From CBDCUC01 sp965222485 (GTDB lineage: Bacteria; Pseudomonadota; Alphaproteobacteria; Rhizobiales; Hyphomicrobiaceae): a DNA stretch of 64,000 nucleotides. The translations under genes and the position numbers were made by a program. The DNA is taken from NCBI GenBank assembly GCA_965222485.1, contig CBDCUC010000040.1, forward strand, positions 1,054,001 through 1,118,000, written 5' to 3'. The notes under the pieces are model-generated. The model searched no databases. It saw only the letters and a list, made by a program, of their open reading frames with translations, and was not told where the DNA came from. Below, one piece after another: positions 1 through 9,214 of this stretch. Position 1 is the stretch's first letter. The number at the start of each line of letters is the position of its first letter.

Positions 1-1
1 A

Positions 2-880
2 GCTGAGCGGCCCAAGGCGTCGGCCGCTCGCCGCTCATCGGTGGTAACAAAACGGGCTGAGCGTTTGTCTGCTGAGCCGACTGCAGAACCGGTCGCAAAG
101 CCGACTGTCGATCCGGCGCCCAATTGGGTAACGAGTTCTGTGAAGACCGCGGTATCCCGCCCACCTGCGCGGACCTCTCCACGATCTGCCAATGCTGTCG
201 TGAAGAAATCTGCGCGCACGACGAATGATGCGATCCGTAAGCCTGCTGCTGCAAAACGCCCTGCGCCCAGTCCTGCTGCTATTGCCGCGAAATCTCATTC
301 AACGCCGATGCGCTGGCCAAAAGCCGTTGTGGCGAAACCTGTGAAATCGGAGCCGCTGAAAGATGTTGCGCCGCGCAAGCGCCCTACGAATGCCGTCGCG
401 CGCCGTGTGGAGACTAACCCTCCTGCGACTGCTGCGGTTGCAGCACGTCCCGCTCCTCAAAAAGCTGCTGCAGAGAAACAAGCGGATGCTGCCAAGCCTA
501 CGCGGGCAGTCGCTGCCGTTGCAGAGCCCTGGAATACACGGCTGGATCGCAAGGCTGTCGGTACGCCAGCCAAGTCGCAACCCGATGCCGAGGAGCGTCG
601 GCAGTCAGCTGTTGGGCAGGAGGTCCAAACCGGTTCGATCGTTACCAAACCAGAGCAAGTAGTAGAAGACGTTCGCGCTGATGACAAAGGTGATGAACCT
701 GTGGCCGCTGCTCCCGGCTCATCCCTTGTGGAAGGGTTTATGTCATTCAGTGGAATGACGACAAAAGCGCCACCGCAAACCGCTGACCGACTTCGGGCTG
801 CCGAAGAGTTGGCTCGGCGCAGGCGTGAGATGATCCGCCGCCACAATGAGCTCCAGGGTGCGTCAACGGCAGGGAACTAA
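2..880 (+). CDS. Ala/Pro/Lys-rich protein of unknown function, 5' end outside the window
   Basis: The reading frame is open from the first bases of the window, so this is the C-terminal part of a longer protein; a GTG at 41 is in frame but nothing marks it as the true start. About 290 residues are visible. Most of it is low complexity, rich in Ala, Pro, Lys, Arg and Val, as in a disordered or nucleic-acid/polymer-binding tail. The last 50 residues are different: a short hydrophobic stretch (SLVEGFMSFSGM) is followed by a charged amphipathic helix ending in RRREMIRRHNELQG. No catalytic motif is visible and I do not recognise the family. Composition is partly like a phasin or histone-like tail, but there is no positive evidence for either. 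It is followed by a 284-bp gap before serA. Confidence 0.6.
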   Translation, partial: AERPKASAARRSSVVTKRAERLSAEPTAEPVAKPTVDPAPNWVTSSVKTAVSRPPARTSPRSANAVVKKSARTTNDAIRKPAAAKRPAPSPAAIAAKSHSTPMRWPKAVVAKPVKSEPLKDVAPRKRPTNAVARRVETNPPATAAVAARPAPQKAAAEKQADAAKPTRAVAAVAEPWNTRLDRKAVGTPAKSQPDAEERRQSAVGQEVQTGSIVTKPEQVVEDVRADDKGDEPVAAAPGSSLVEGFMSFSGMTTKAPPQTADRLRAAEELARRRREMIRRHNELQGASTAGN

Positions 881-1164
881 AATAGCGTCGCTCTTGTTGC
901 CGGCACCCGGCTCGTTGACTTGTGGTTATTTGAAAAATTGCCGCGCCAAGTGTCGCAAGCTCGAACGGAATTATACTACTCGAACGCCCAATTCGTCTCG
1001 CTGCAGTTCTTTGGTGTAGGTTGAACTCAAAGAAATGTAGCCGGACATGTTGCAATGGGTCCCAAAGTCCAATAGCTGATTTTCCGACAAATAAATAAGT
1101 GTGCGCTTGCATGAAGCGCGCACGAAATCCTCCACACAAACAATCTATTCTGGTCAACATTCCG

Positions 1165-2748
1165 ATGAGCAAAATTCTGATTACCGATCCCATTCACGAC
1201 GAGGGCCGGGAATACCTATCCAGCAGACCGGGCTTTACCGTCGACGTTGCAACGGGGCTTGATGAAGCTGGGTTGATTGACCGTATACCTGGTTATAATG
1301 CGCTTATTGTGCGCTCAAAGACGCAGGCCACAGACGCCGTAATTGCTGCTGGCAGTAACCTTAAAGTCATCGGGCGGGCTGGGATTGGCATCGACAATAT
1401 CGATGTTGCTGCCGCGACTGCACGTGGTGTCGTTGTCTTCAACACGCCAGATGCAAACGCCACGACAACCGCAGAGTTGACGATTGCGCATATTTTGTCT
1501 CTGAGCCGGCATTTGCCCAAGGCGGATCGGTCCGTGCGTGCGGGCGAGTGGACCCCACCTAAATTTGTTGGCAGTGAGCTTGCGGGAAAGACAATCGGTA
1601 TTGTCGGATTTGGTACGATTGGACGGCTCGTAGCGGAGCGGTGTGCCGGTTTGAAGATGCGCGTATTGGCTTTTGACCCGTTCGTGACGGAGGCAATCGT
1701 GCAGCAGTACGGTGCTGAGTGTAGTGATCTGGATGGTCTTATCAGCTCGGTCGACTATCTGACATTGCACTGCCCGATCACCGACAAAACACGCAACTTC
1801 ATCAATGCTGAACGGATCGCTGCCATGAAACCGGGAGCGCGACTGATAAATTGCGCGCGTGGCGGGCTTGTTGATGAGCCGGCTCTGATAACCGCGCTTA
1901 GCGATGGACACCTTGCCGGTGCGGCTCTTGACGTGTTTGCAAGCGAGCCGCCGAAGGACTCACCGCTTTTGTCGCTCGACAATGTTGTTTTGACCCCGCA
2001 TCTAGGCGCGTCGACAAAAGAGGCGCAGCAGGTGGTCAGCCAGCGGATTGCGGAGACCGTTGCCGGTTTTCTGGAGACGGGCGAAGCGATGTCTGCCATT
2101 AACCTGCCGCACATTCCGACAGAGCAGCTTAATAAGACGAAGCCGTACCAAGACCTGGCGCATGCATTGGGCCGCGTCATTGGCGCCATCGCGGAGGGGC
2201 CGATAACGGAGCTTGTCGTGCGCCTGTTCGGTAAGGTCGCCGAACTCGACCCGCGCCCGATCACGACGGAAGCGTTGGTCGGGCTTTTGGACTTGCGTCT
2301 GGCCGAGCATGTCAATCGGGTGAATGCCGCTCACCTAGCGCAACAGCAAGGGATTTCTATACGGGAGGCACGCTCGGAAGACTTGCGCGACTACGTTTCT
2401 CTTATTGAGATCGATGCGACGACAAAAGATAAAAGTGTGCGCGTTGCTGGCACGCTTCTTGGCGGTTCGCATCCGCGTCTTGTTCGCATTGATGACTATG
2501 CGGTAGAGGCCGAACCCCGTGGGCATTTTCTCTACACGCGGCATGAAGACAAGCCAGGTGTTGTTGGGGCGATCGGAAGTATTCTTGGGCGCGAAAAGAT
2601 TAACATCTCGCATATGCAGGTTGGCGTCGCCGACAACGCGGCGTTGGCGATTGGTCTCATCGGTATTTCGGGGCCATTGCCGTCGGCTGCACTTGAGGAG
2701 ATCAGTCAGATTCCGGCCATCCAACAGGCCATCGAGATCAACCTATAG
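1165..2748 (+). CDS. serA: D-3-phosphoglycerate dehydrogenase
   Basis: Catalyses the NAD-dependent oxidation of 3-phosphoglycerate to 3-phosphohydroxypyruvate, the first step of serine synthesis, in the cytoplasm. At 527 residues it is the long form of the enzyme. The N-terminal substrate domain begins MSKILITDPI; the nucleotide-binding motif GFGTIG lies at about 148-153; the catalytic Arg is in NCARGG (R232), the Glu in ASEPP (E261) and the His in LTPHLGAST (H279). The second half carries the intervening domain and a C-terminal ACT domain, usually the serine feedback site. The frame extends upstream to 1099, but ATG 1165 is chosen because MSKIL is the normal family start. The upstream 284 bp show no clear riboswitch or operator. 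serB follows after 13 bp, so the genes are probably co-transcribed. Confidence 0.96.
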   Translation: MSKILITDPIHDEGREYLSSRPGFTVDVATGLDEAGLIDRIPGYNALIVRSKTQATDAVIAAGSNLKVIGRAGIGIDNIDVAAATARGVVVFNTPDANATTTAELTIAHILSLSRHLPKADRSVRAGEWTPPKFVGSELAGKTIGIVGFGTIGRLVAERCAGLKMRVLAFDPFVTEAIVQQYGAECSDLDGLISSVDYLTLHCPITDKTRNFINAERIAAMKPGARLINCARGGLVDEPALITALSDGHLAGAALDVFASEPPKDSPLLSLDNVVLTPHLGASTKEAQQVVSQRIAETVAGFLETGEAMSAINLPHIPTEQLNKTKPYQDLAHALGRVIGAIAEGPITELVVRLFGKVAELDPRPITTEALVGLLDLRLAEHVNRVNAAHLAQQQGISIREARSEDLRDYVSLIEIDATTKDKSVRVAGTLLGGSHPRLVRIDDYAVEAEPRGHFLYTRHEDKPGVVGAIGSILGREKINISHMQVGVADNAALAIGLIGISGPLPSAALEEISQIPAIQQAIEINL

Positions 2749-2761
2749 CAGGCAGTGAGAA

Positions 2762-3448
2762 ATGTCTGACAGGGCATACGACATCGTCTGCTTCGACTGC
2801 GATAGTACGCTGTCACGTGTGGAGGGCATCGACGAACTGGCGCGGCGGGTCGGTGTGGAAGACGAGATTGTGCCGTTGACCGATGCGGCCATGAGCGGTG
2901 AATTGACGATCGATGAGGTCTATGGCCGGCGTATGGAGCTGGTGCGGCCGGATCGTGCCGCGATCGATTGGCTGGCGCAGCTTTACATTGAGCAAATGAC
3001 CCCGGGTGCCGCGGATACGATCGATACGCTGCGCCAAAGTGGCAAGTCGGTTCATATCATCAGTGGCGGTCTGCTTCCTGCGATCGTGCCTCTAGCTGAT
3101 AAGCTTGGGCTTCCCGTCGATAACGTGCACGCGGTTGATGTCTATTTCGATGAGCACGGCAAGTATGCAGATTTTGAATCTGCCTCGCCTTTGACGCGAT
3201 CAGAAGGCAAGGCTGAGATTGTTCGTCGACTGTCGAGCGGGGATCTGCGTATCGCAATGGTCGGCGATGGGTTGACCGATGTGGCGGCGGCGGAAGCAGG
3301 CGCGTTTGTAGTTGGTTTTGGTGGCATCGTGGCGCGCAAAGCCGTCGCGGAATCAGCGCACCGGTTTGTATCAGAATGCGACCTGTCGGCTACACTTGCA
3401 TTTCTTCTAAGCGAGTGCGAGCGGGCAAGTTTGCGCGGGGACGGCTGA
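2762..3448 (+). CDS. serB: Phosphoserine phosphatase, HAD family, short form
   Basis: Predicted to hydrolyse phosphoserine to serine, the last step of the pathway begun by the neighbouring serA. HAD motif I is FDCDST, with nucleophile D12 and acid/base D14; a motif II-type HIISGG follows in mid-protein, and MVGDGLTD near the C-terminus is the metal-binding motif III/IV. At 228 residues it has only the HAD core and cap, without the N-terminal ACT-like extension of the roughly 300-residue SerB common in this group. The gene sits 13 bp after serA and ends 89 bp before the serC start, which supports a serine role over other HAD-IB phosphatases. Other HAD-IB substrates cannot be excluded from sequence alone. 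Confidence 0.85.
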   Translation: MSDRAYDIVCFDCDSTLSRVEGIDELARRVGVEDEIVPLTDAAMSGELTIDEVYGRRMELVRPDRAAIDWLAQLYIEQMTPGAADTIDTLRQSGKSVHIISGGLLPAIVPLADKLGLPVDNVHAVDVYFDEHGKYADFESASPLTRSEGKAEIVRRLSSGDLRIAMVGDGLTDVAAAEAGAFVVGFGGIVARKAVAESAHRFVSECDLSATLAFLLSECERASLRGDG

Positions 3449-3537
3449 ACAAGGGGGTCAATGGCGCCTCGTCAAATTTCATTTCGCGCAATCTTGTTAG
3501 CAACTGGATGCGTGCTTTCTCAAAGGTAAGGACGACA

Positions 3538-4713
3538 ATGACTGCTAAACCGTCGAAGCGGCCTGGAAACGCCAATTTTTCTTCCGGACCCTGCAATAAG
3601 CGGCCGGGGTGGACGGTGGACGTTCTTGCAGGGGCTCCGCTTGGGCGTTCCCACCGAGCCAAGATCGGCAAGGAACGGCTGCGTCAGGTCATAGATAAGA
3701 CAAAGGCGCAGCTGGAACTGCCGGAAGATTATCTCGTTGGTATTGTGCCGGGATCCGACACCGGTGCATTTGAAATGGCCATGTGGTCCCTGCTTGGTGA
3801 GCGCGGTGTCGATGTTCTTGCCTGGGAAAGTTTCGGTAAGGGTTGGGTTGGTGATATAACCAAGCATCTCAAGCTGAGTGATGTGCGGGTCATTGAGGCG
3901 GACTATGGTGATCTGCCCGATCTCGCGAGCGTGGATTTTTCGCGAGATGTCGTTTTCACATGGAATGGCACGACGTCGGGTGTGCGTGTCCCGAACGGCG
4001 ATTGGATTGCGGCGGACCGGCAAGGTCTGACTTTGGTCGATGCAACCTCGGCCGTGTTCGCGCAGAAGATCGATTGGGCCAAAACGGATGTCGTAACGTT
4101 TTCCTGGCAAAAAGTGCTGGGTGGGGAAGCGGCGCACGGGATGTTGATTCTGAGTCCACGCGCAGTGGAGCGTCTCGAAAGCTATGAGCCGGCCTGGCCG
4201 CTTCCAAAACTGTTCCGGCTGACAAAGGGCGGCAAGCTGATTGAAGGTATCTTCTCAGGTGCGACGATCAATACGCCGTCAATGCTGTGCGTGGAAGACT
4301 GCCTGGATGCGCTGCAATGGGTGGACAGCATCGGCGGGCTTCAAGGCATGATTGACCGCTCCAACAGGAACGCAAAGATTTTGTTCGATTGGATCGAGCG
4401 GACACCATGGGCTTCCAACCTCGCGCGTGATAATGCAACGCGATCGAACACGTCCGTGTGTCTGGCGATTGTCGATGGGGATGTGCTGTCGCTTGCTCAG
4501 GACGAACAGGCGCGCTTTGCGAAAGAGATTGCTGCATCGCTGGAGGCCGAGGGCGTTGCCCTTGATATCGGGTCTTATCGCGATGCGCCGCCGGGCTTGC
4601 GTATTTGGACGGGGGCGACCATTGAGGCTGCGGATCTCGAAGCGCTGGTGGATTGGCTTGACTGGGCTTATTTCACTGCGCGGGAACGCATACTCACAAG
4701 CGCTCAGTCCTGA
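3538..4713 (+). CDS. serC: Phosphoserine aminotransferase
   Basis: PLP-dependent class V aminotransferase that converts 3-phosphohydroxypyruvate and glutamate to phosphoserine and 2-oxoglutarate. The 391-residue protein begins MTAKPSKRPGNANFSSGPC, with the FSSGP substrate loop typical of the SerC variant in alphaproteobacteria. The PLP lysine is in the VTFSWQKVLGG motif, and ATINTPSMLCVEDCLDAL follows in the C-terminal half. The frame is open back to 3376, but that extension overlaps serB and resembles no SerC; ATG 3538 is the family start. With serA and serB directly upstream, all three steps of the phosphorylated serine pathway lie in one cluster. Confidence 0.93.
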   Translation: MTAKPSKRPGNANFSSGPCNKRPGWTVDVLAGAPLGRSHRAKIGKERLRQVIDKTKAQLELPEDYLVGIVPGSDTGAFEMAMWSLLGERGVDVLAWESFGKGWVGDITKHLKLSDVRVIEADYGDLPDLASVDFSRDVVFTWNGTTSGVRVPNGDWIAADRQGLTLVDATSAVFAQKIDWAKTDVVTFSWQKVLGGEAAHGMLILSPRAVERLESYEPAWPLPKLFRLTKGGKLIEGIFSGATINTPSMLCVEDCLDALQWVDSIGGLQGMIDRSNRNAKILFDWIERTPWASNLARDNATRSNTSVCLAIVDGDVLSLAQDEQARFAKEIAASLEAEGVALDIGSYRDAPPGLRIWTGATIEAADLEALVDWLDWAYFTARERILTSAQS

Positions 4714-4896
4714 TCGTCTGATAGCCGAAGTCCAATCTATGCAGGTGCGCGCGGCCGCCGGCAAGAATTGGTTTTGCGGCGGCGCCGGTGAGCAGATTGG
4801 CATCGAGACACACAATGTCGTAAAGAGTGTCGATCCAATCGCCCCGCTCTTTCGGGCTGCCAGCAATCTATACAAGACAATGGGTAGTAAAAAACC

Positions 4897-6210
4897 ATGC
4901 CTGTGCAATCTTCCGAAGCTGAACTTGATGGCTTCTTGCGGTTTCTTGATCGGACTCCGACGCCCTACCACGTGGCGCACGAACTCAGCGCGCTACTTGA
5001 TGCCAACGGTTTTGAGAAGCTGGCGGAGCATGAAGACTGGTCGCTTGATGCGGGAAAGTCGTACTATGTCGAGAGAAATGGCAAGGCGGTTGTTGCTTGG
5101 CGGATGGGTAATGACCGTTCGCAGCACGCTAATGTGCGCATCATGGGGGCGCACACCGATAGCCCCGGCCTGAAACTACGCGACGAAACCGACTATGGTG
5201 CCGCCGGATGCTGCATGTGTACGGTCGACCCTTATGGTTCTCCGTTGGCTTATACTTGGCTGGACCGCGGTTTGGGGGTCGCCGGTGTGCTGTTTCACAA
5301 GGTCGATGGTGGAAACGGTGTGAAGCGAACCATGGTTCGTCATGATGATCCCGTATTTACGATTCCATCGCTGGCCATTCATCTGGACGAAGCGCTTAAG
5401 ACAAACGGTTTGAAGCTCAAACCGCAGGATCACCTGAATTGTATCGTTTCCAGTGAGAACAAGGGGAAGCAGGCCAGCATTGTCGGGACAATTGCAAGCC
5501 TCAGTGGGATCGCGGCGGATGATGTGCTGGAGAACGAGCTTTATTTGTTCGATGTGCAGCCGGCGCAGCGCACCGGTGCCAATGGCGAGTTCATTTCCAG
5601 CGGCCGGCTCGATAACCTGTTTTCCAGCTATTGCTCGGTGGCGGCGCTGTTAAGGGCTGCGAAGAAAAAGCCGCAGCATACGTTGGTGGCGGCGCTGTTC
5701 GATACCGAGGAAATCGGTAGTTATGATAGGGCTGGAGCGGCTTCAGATTTCCTGAAGAACTTGGTGTCGCGGATGGCGGGCGGCGGCGAGCACGGCAACG
5801 GTCAAAGTGCTTATGGCTGGCAATCACAATCCGTATTGGTGTCGGTCGATATGGCGCATGCGAGGCATCCAAACTTTGCGGACAAGGCGGACAAATTTTA
5901 CACGCCTGAGCTTAACAAGGGATTGGCTGTGAAATACAGCTCAAGGGGCAACTACGCGATGTCGCGGGAGTTGCTGGCCCGTGTGAAGAACGCGTGCGCA
6001 ATGGTGGATATTCCGTTGCAGAAGTTTTCATACAGACCGGACTCACCTGGTGGCCGCTCGATCGGGCCGCTTGTGGAAACCAGTACCGGTGTGCAGACCG
6101 TCGACGTGGGTGCCGGCCTTTTGTCCATGCACTCGATCCGCGAGACTTGCGGCGCGCAAGACGTGAAACACACGATTGATGCGTTGGAGGCCATCTATCT
6201 CATGCCATGA
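4897..6210 (+). CDS. M18 family aminopeptidase (aspartyl aminopeptidase type)
   Basis: Cytoplasmic zinc metallopeptidase that removes N-terminal, often acidic, residues from peptides. The 437-residue length is normal for M18. Visible motifs are PTPYH (21-25), GAHTDSPGLKLR with metal ligands H86 and D88, SGRLDN with D239, FDTEEIGS with catalytic E271/E272, SVDMAHARHPNF with D318, and a final LSMHSIRETCG carrying the last His ligand. Together these are the complete di-zinc set. The gene stands alone: 183 bp after serC and convergent with the cbb3 maturation genes. The exact substrate preference cannot be read from the sequence. Confidence 0.92.
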   Translation: MPVQSSEAELDGFLRFLDRTPTPYHVAHELSALLDANGFEKLAEHEDWSLDAGKSYYVERNGKAVVAWRMGNDRSQHANVRIMGAHTDSPGLKLRDETDYGAAGCCMCTVDPYGSPLAYTWLDRGLGVAGVLFHKVDGGNGVKRTMVRHDDPVFTIPSLAIHLDEALKTNGLKLKPQDHLNCIVSSENKGKQASIVGTIASLSGIAADDVLENELYLFDVQPAQRTGANGEFISSGRLDNLFSSYCSVAALLRAAKKKPQHTLVAALFDTEEIGSYDRAGAASDFLKNLVSRMAGGGEHGNGQSAYGWQSQSVLVSVDMAHARHPNFADKADKFYTPELNKGLAVKYSSRGNYAMSRELLARVKNACAMVDIPLQKFSYRPDSPGGRSIGPLVETSTGVQTVDVGAGLLSMHSIRETCGAQDVKHTIDALEAIYLMP

Positions 6211-6251
6211 CGCTTTGTCAGGCATGACCAGGGTTGGTCTGGAGGAAAAGG

Positions 6252-6416
6252 TCAATCGCGGTCGCGGTGTTCAGGTTCTTCATCGTCCTGGATGGCACGC
6301 CAGGCTGCACCGTCGATGTCGTCGTACTGACCAGAACGCAAGGTCCACAAAAAGGCTGCCAGACCAAGGGCGCCCAGGAAAAGTGCTGCAGGGATGAGCC
6401 AAGCCAATGCAGTCAT
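6252..6416 (-). CDS. ccoS: cbb3-type cytochrome oxidase assembly protein CcoS
   Basis: A 54-residue protein read on the minus strand from ATG 6416 to TGA at 6252. It has one membrane helix (about residues 5-24), then the sequence WTLRSGQYDD, which is the conserved Trp/Gln-Tyr-Asp-Asp signature of CcoS, and an acidic tail (DDEEPEHRDRD). CcoS is needed for cofactor insertion into the cbb3 oxidase. It lies 21 bp after ccoI, the standard end of a ccoGHIS cluster. Too short for many gene callers, but the family signature and position are clear. Confidence 0.93.
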   Translation of the reverse strand: MTALAWLIPAALFLGALGLAAFLWTLRSGQYDDIDGAAWRAIQDDEEPEHRDRD

Positions 6417-6437
6417 GACACCCTTCTTGGATACCCG

Positions 6438-8603
6438 CTAGTTGCGTTTGACGGTGCGAAGCCGCAGGGCATTCAGCGTTACGGCGATGGATGATGCTGA
6501 CATTGCAATTGCGGCAATCAGAGGCGTTACATAGCCTGTAACCGCAAGCGGTACGAATATCATATTGTAGCCGAGTGCGATGCCAAAATTCTGTAGTGAA
6601 AATGTCCGTGCCAGCTTGGCTGTATTTAATGCCAGCCGGATTGGGCGCAGTTGACGTCCCTGAAAGATGACATCAGCTGTAGCCTGTGAGATGTCGGCAG
6701 CCGTTGACGGCGACATCGAGGCATGGCCTGCTGCGAGTGCAGGCGCATCATTGAGCCCGTCGCCCACCATCAGAACCTTGCGGCCAGACTGTTGAAGCTG
6801 GTTGACGATATCGATTTTCTGTTCTGGCCGCGCATCGGCGACATAGTCTGAGATGCCAATATGCTTCGCGAGGGCGGCAACAGGCTCTTGCCGATCACCC
6901 GATATTATCTTGGTGGTGTAGCCGTCCTTCTCAATTTGCGAGATGACGAGGCTTGCATCGGCGCGGGCGGAATCGCGTAGCGCGAATGGATATAAGCTGC
7001 CGCTGGCCGACCGGTACCATACTGTAGTGGCTTGATTTGTACCGGCAGCGGTTGCGGTATGACTTTCACCGCTTGCGTCACACCATGCTTTCGAGCCAAG
7101 CCGTTCCTCGCCTGCCGGTGTGGTGCGCCTTAGTCCTGCGCCAGGAGTTTCTTCGACGGCTCCCGGCGGTGCAACGTCCAATGAGCGCGCTTTCGCGGCA
7201 GCGGCAATAGCGCATGCATATGGGTGGCGGCTTGCCGAAGCGAGGCTTGCGGCGCGGGCAAGGTGCTCGTCGTCGATCTTATCTGCTTCGATCAACGTTG
7301 GTTCGCCGAGTGTCAATGTGCCGGTTTTGTCAAAGATAATGGTGTCGATTTCAGCCAGCCGCTCTAGGCCGTCCGGAGATTTGAGCAAGATGCCGGAGGC
7401 GAACAAACGGCCTGCAGCGGCCACCTGGACAGCGGGGACGGCAAGGGCTAAGGCGCAAGGACACGTTATGATGAGCACGGCGATGGCCGTGGTCAGGCTC
7501 GCTGTCCATTCTGCGCCGGCAATCATCCAACCGACGAAAGTCAACAGACTGAGGAGATGCACGCCGGGTGCGTAGATGGATGCAGCGCGGTCGGCCAGGC
7601 GGACGTAGCGACCGCGGCCCTGCTCAGCGGCATCCATCAGGCGTGCGAGCTCAGACAGCAGTGTGTTTTCGTGGGCGCCGGTGACCTCGATGTCAATCGG
7701 GTTGGTCAGATTGATTGTACCGGCGTAGACACGGTCACCTTTGTTTGCCGTGCGCGGCAGGGTTTCACCGCTGATCAGGCTCTCATCGATATCGGTTGCA
7801 AGCCCAGCGACGACGCGCCCGTCTGCAGCGATGCGCTCTCCGGCGGCTGAGCGAATGCGCCAACCTTCCTGCAACCGATGGGCGGGCATACGCCGCGTCG
7901 CACCAGACAGTTCGACGACGGTTGCTGTTGTGTTCTGCAATCCGATCAGGTTGGCGGCAGCGCTTTTTGCTTTGGCGCGCATGCGGTAGTCGAGAAAACG
8001 ACCAACCAGGAGAAAGAACAACAACGTTACGGCGGCATCGAAATAGACCTGTTCAGTGCCCAGTATGGTCTGGTAAAGGCTCATGGCTGCTGCCAATGTG
8101 ACGCCGAGTGAAATGGGGACGTCCATGTTCAGACGGCGGGCGCGAAGAGCAGACAGGGCGGATGTGAAGAAAGGCTGGCCGGCATAGGCAACCGCGGGCA
8201 AGCCGATTAATGCAGAGAGCCAGTGAAAAAGAGAGCGGATGCCATCGTCCATGTCCGAGCCGGATCCGGCCCAAACGGCTACTGAAAGAAGCATGATGTT
8301 GGCAGCTGCGAAGCCCGCAACGCCCAATCGCGATAGAAAATCGCGCTCGTGTTCGTTGGACTGGCTATTGGCGGAAGGGCTATAGGACGCGGCCGTGAAG
8401 CCCGCGCCCTTCAGGACATCGATGAGATCCTGTTCGCTGAGGGACGTATCGCGATAGTGAATGGTGACCCGCTTGGTCGTGAGATTTGAGCGGGCATCTG
8501 CAACACCTTGAATGCGGTTGAGTGTCTGCTCAATTGAGCGCATGCAGCCACCGCAGTGCATGTTTTCGACGACAAGCGTGGCCTCGCTCTGCGGTGTCGC
8601 CAT
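6438..8603 (-). CDS. ccoI: Cu(+)-exporting P1B-type ATPase for cbb3 oxidase assembly
   Basis: Membrane copper ATPase (CcoI/FixI) that supplies copper for the binuclear centre of the cbb3 oxidase. Counting from ATG 8603 the protein has 721 residues: an N-terminal heavy-metal domain with MHCGGC (C17, C20), a CPCALALA transmembrane copper site, the DKTGTLT phosphorylation motif and MVGDGLNDAPAL in the ATP-binding domain. The frame is open to 8771, but that part overlaps the end of ccoH and has no family resemblance; no GTG or TTG occurs between the ccoH stop and 8603. ccoI starts 71 bp after ccoH and is followed by ccoS. Confidence 0.95.
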   Translation of the reverse strand: MATPQSEATLVVENMHCGGCMRSIEQTLNRIQGVADARSNLTTKRVTIHYRDTSLSEQDLIDVLKGAGFTAASYSPSANSQSNEHERDFLSRLGVAGFAAANIMLLSVAVWAGSGSDMDDGIRSLFHWLSALIGLPAVAYAGQPFFTSALSALRARRLNMDVPISLGVTLAAAMSLYQTILGTEQVYFDAAVTLLFFLLVGRFLDYRMRAKAKSAAANLIGLQNTTATVVELSGATRRMPAHRLQEGWRIRSAAGERIAADGRVVAGLATDIDESLISGETLPRTANKGDRVYAGTINLTNPIDIEVTGAHENTLLSELARLMDAAEQGRGRYVRLADRAASIYAPGVHLLSLLTFVGWMIAGAEWTASLTTAIAVLIITCPCALALAVPAVQVAAAGRLFASGILLKSPDGLERLAEIDTIIFDKTGTLTLGEPTLIEADKIDDEHLARAASLASASRHPYACAIAAAAKARSLDVAPPGAVEETPGAGLRRTTPAGEERLGSKAWCDASGESHTATAAGTNQATTVWYRSASGSLYPFALRDSARADASLVISQIEKDGYTTKIISGDRQEPVAALAKHIGISDYVADARPEQKIDIVNQLQQSGRKVLMVGDGLNDAPALAAGHASMSPSTAADISQATADVIFQGRQLRPIRLALNTAKLARTFSLQNFGIALGYNMIFVPLAVTGYVTPLIAAIAMSASSIAVTLNALRLRTVKRN

Positions 8604-8674
8604 GCTGTTCGAGCCGCTGTCAGCTGTGGTTGGACGTTCGTCCTGGCCGGCGAATGACCCAAGCTCTGGCTGGC

Positions 8675-9208
8675 TTAGTCCTGCGGTTTCAGCCAAATGC
8701 GCCTCCGCATGCGATAGACGATCCGCTCGCCCGATGATGTCAGCTGCGCCGCTTCGGCATCTACTATCCATGTGCCTGATGCGAGCGATCCTATTTGAGC
8801 CGTGTAGAAGTTGCTTGCGGACTGCTGGGCGGTAAACGGGATGTCGCTCTTGTCTGTGGACGGCCGTCCAATGCTTCCCCTGATTACCAAACCGGGAACA
8901 GGTGCTTTTGTCCGGTCTAGAATGGAAAGTTCGATGCGGCCGGTGTCTGTATTGAGCGAAACCTTGTCAGACCAGCCGGTTGCCTCCTGTGCCTTGCCCG
9001 CCTCAATACGACGATTGTAGTCCAATCCCTTGCGGTAGGGTTGCTGGGAAACAACACCGGTATACGTCGAGAGGGCATGGTAGAGAAAGACACCGTTGAT
9101 GGCGAATATCACGCCAAAGAATGCCACAACCGCGAACAGCACATGTCTGCCGGTTATGACATTTTCACTGGTGAGACTTTCTCTCGATGTCGATTTCTTT
9201 GCCGTCAT
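8675..9208 (-). CDS. ccoH: cbb3 oxidase assembly protein CcoH/FixH
   Basis: A 177-residue membrane protein with one helix at about residues 22-45 (FAVVAFFGVIFAINGVFLY) and a periplasmic FixH domain beginning GVVSQQPYRKGLDYN, a recognisable family signature. CcoH stabilises the assembling cbb3 complex. The start at ATG 9208 leaves 6 bp after the ccoG stop, so the two genes are almost certainly translated from one message. The next gene is the copper pump ccoI. Confidence 0.94.
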   Translation of the reverse strand: MTAKKSTSRESLTSENVITGRHVLFAVVAFFGVIFAINGVFLYHALSTYTGVVSQQPYRKGLDYNRRIEAGKAQEATGWSDKVSLNTDTGRIELSILDRTKAPVPGLVIRGSIGRPSTDKSDIPFTAQQSASNFYTAQIGSLASGTWIVDAEAAQLTSSGERIVYRMRRRIWLKPQD

Positions 9209-9214
9209 GCTCGG

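Noticed and set aside
747..1193. Minus-strand frame between the first gene and serA
   Set aside because: Overlaps both flanking genes in antisense and has no domain.
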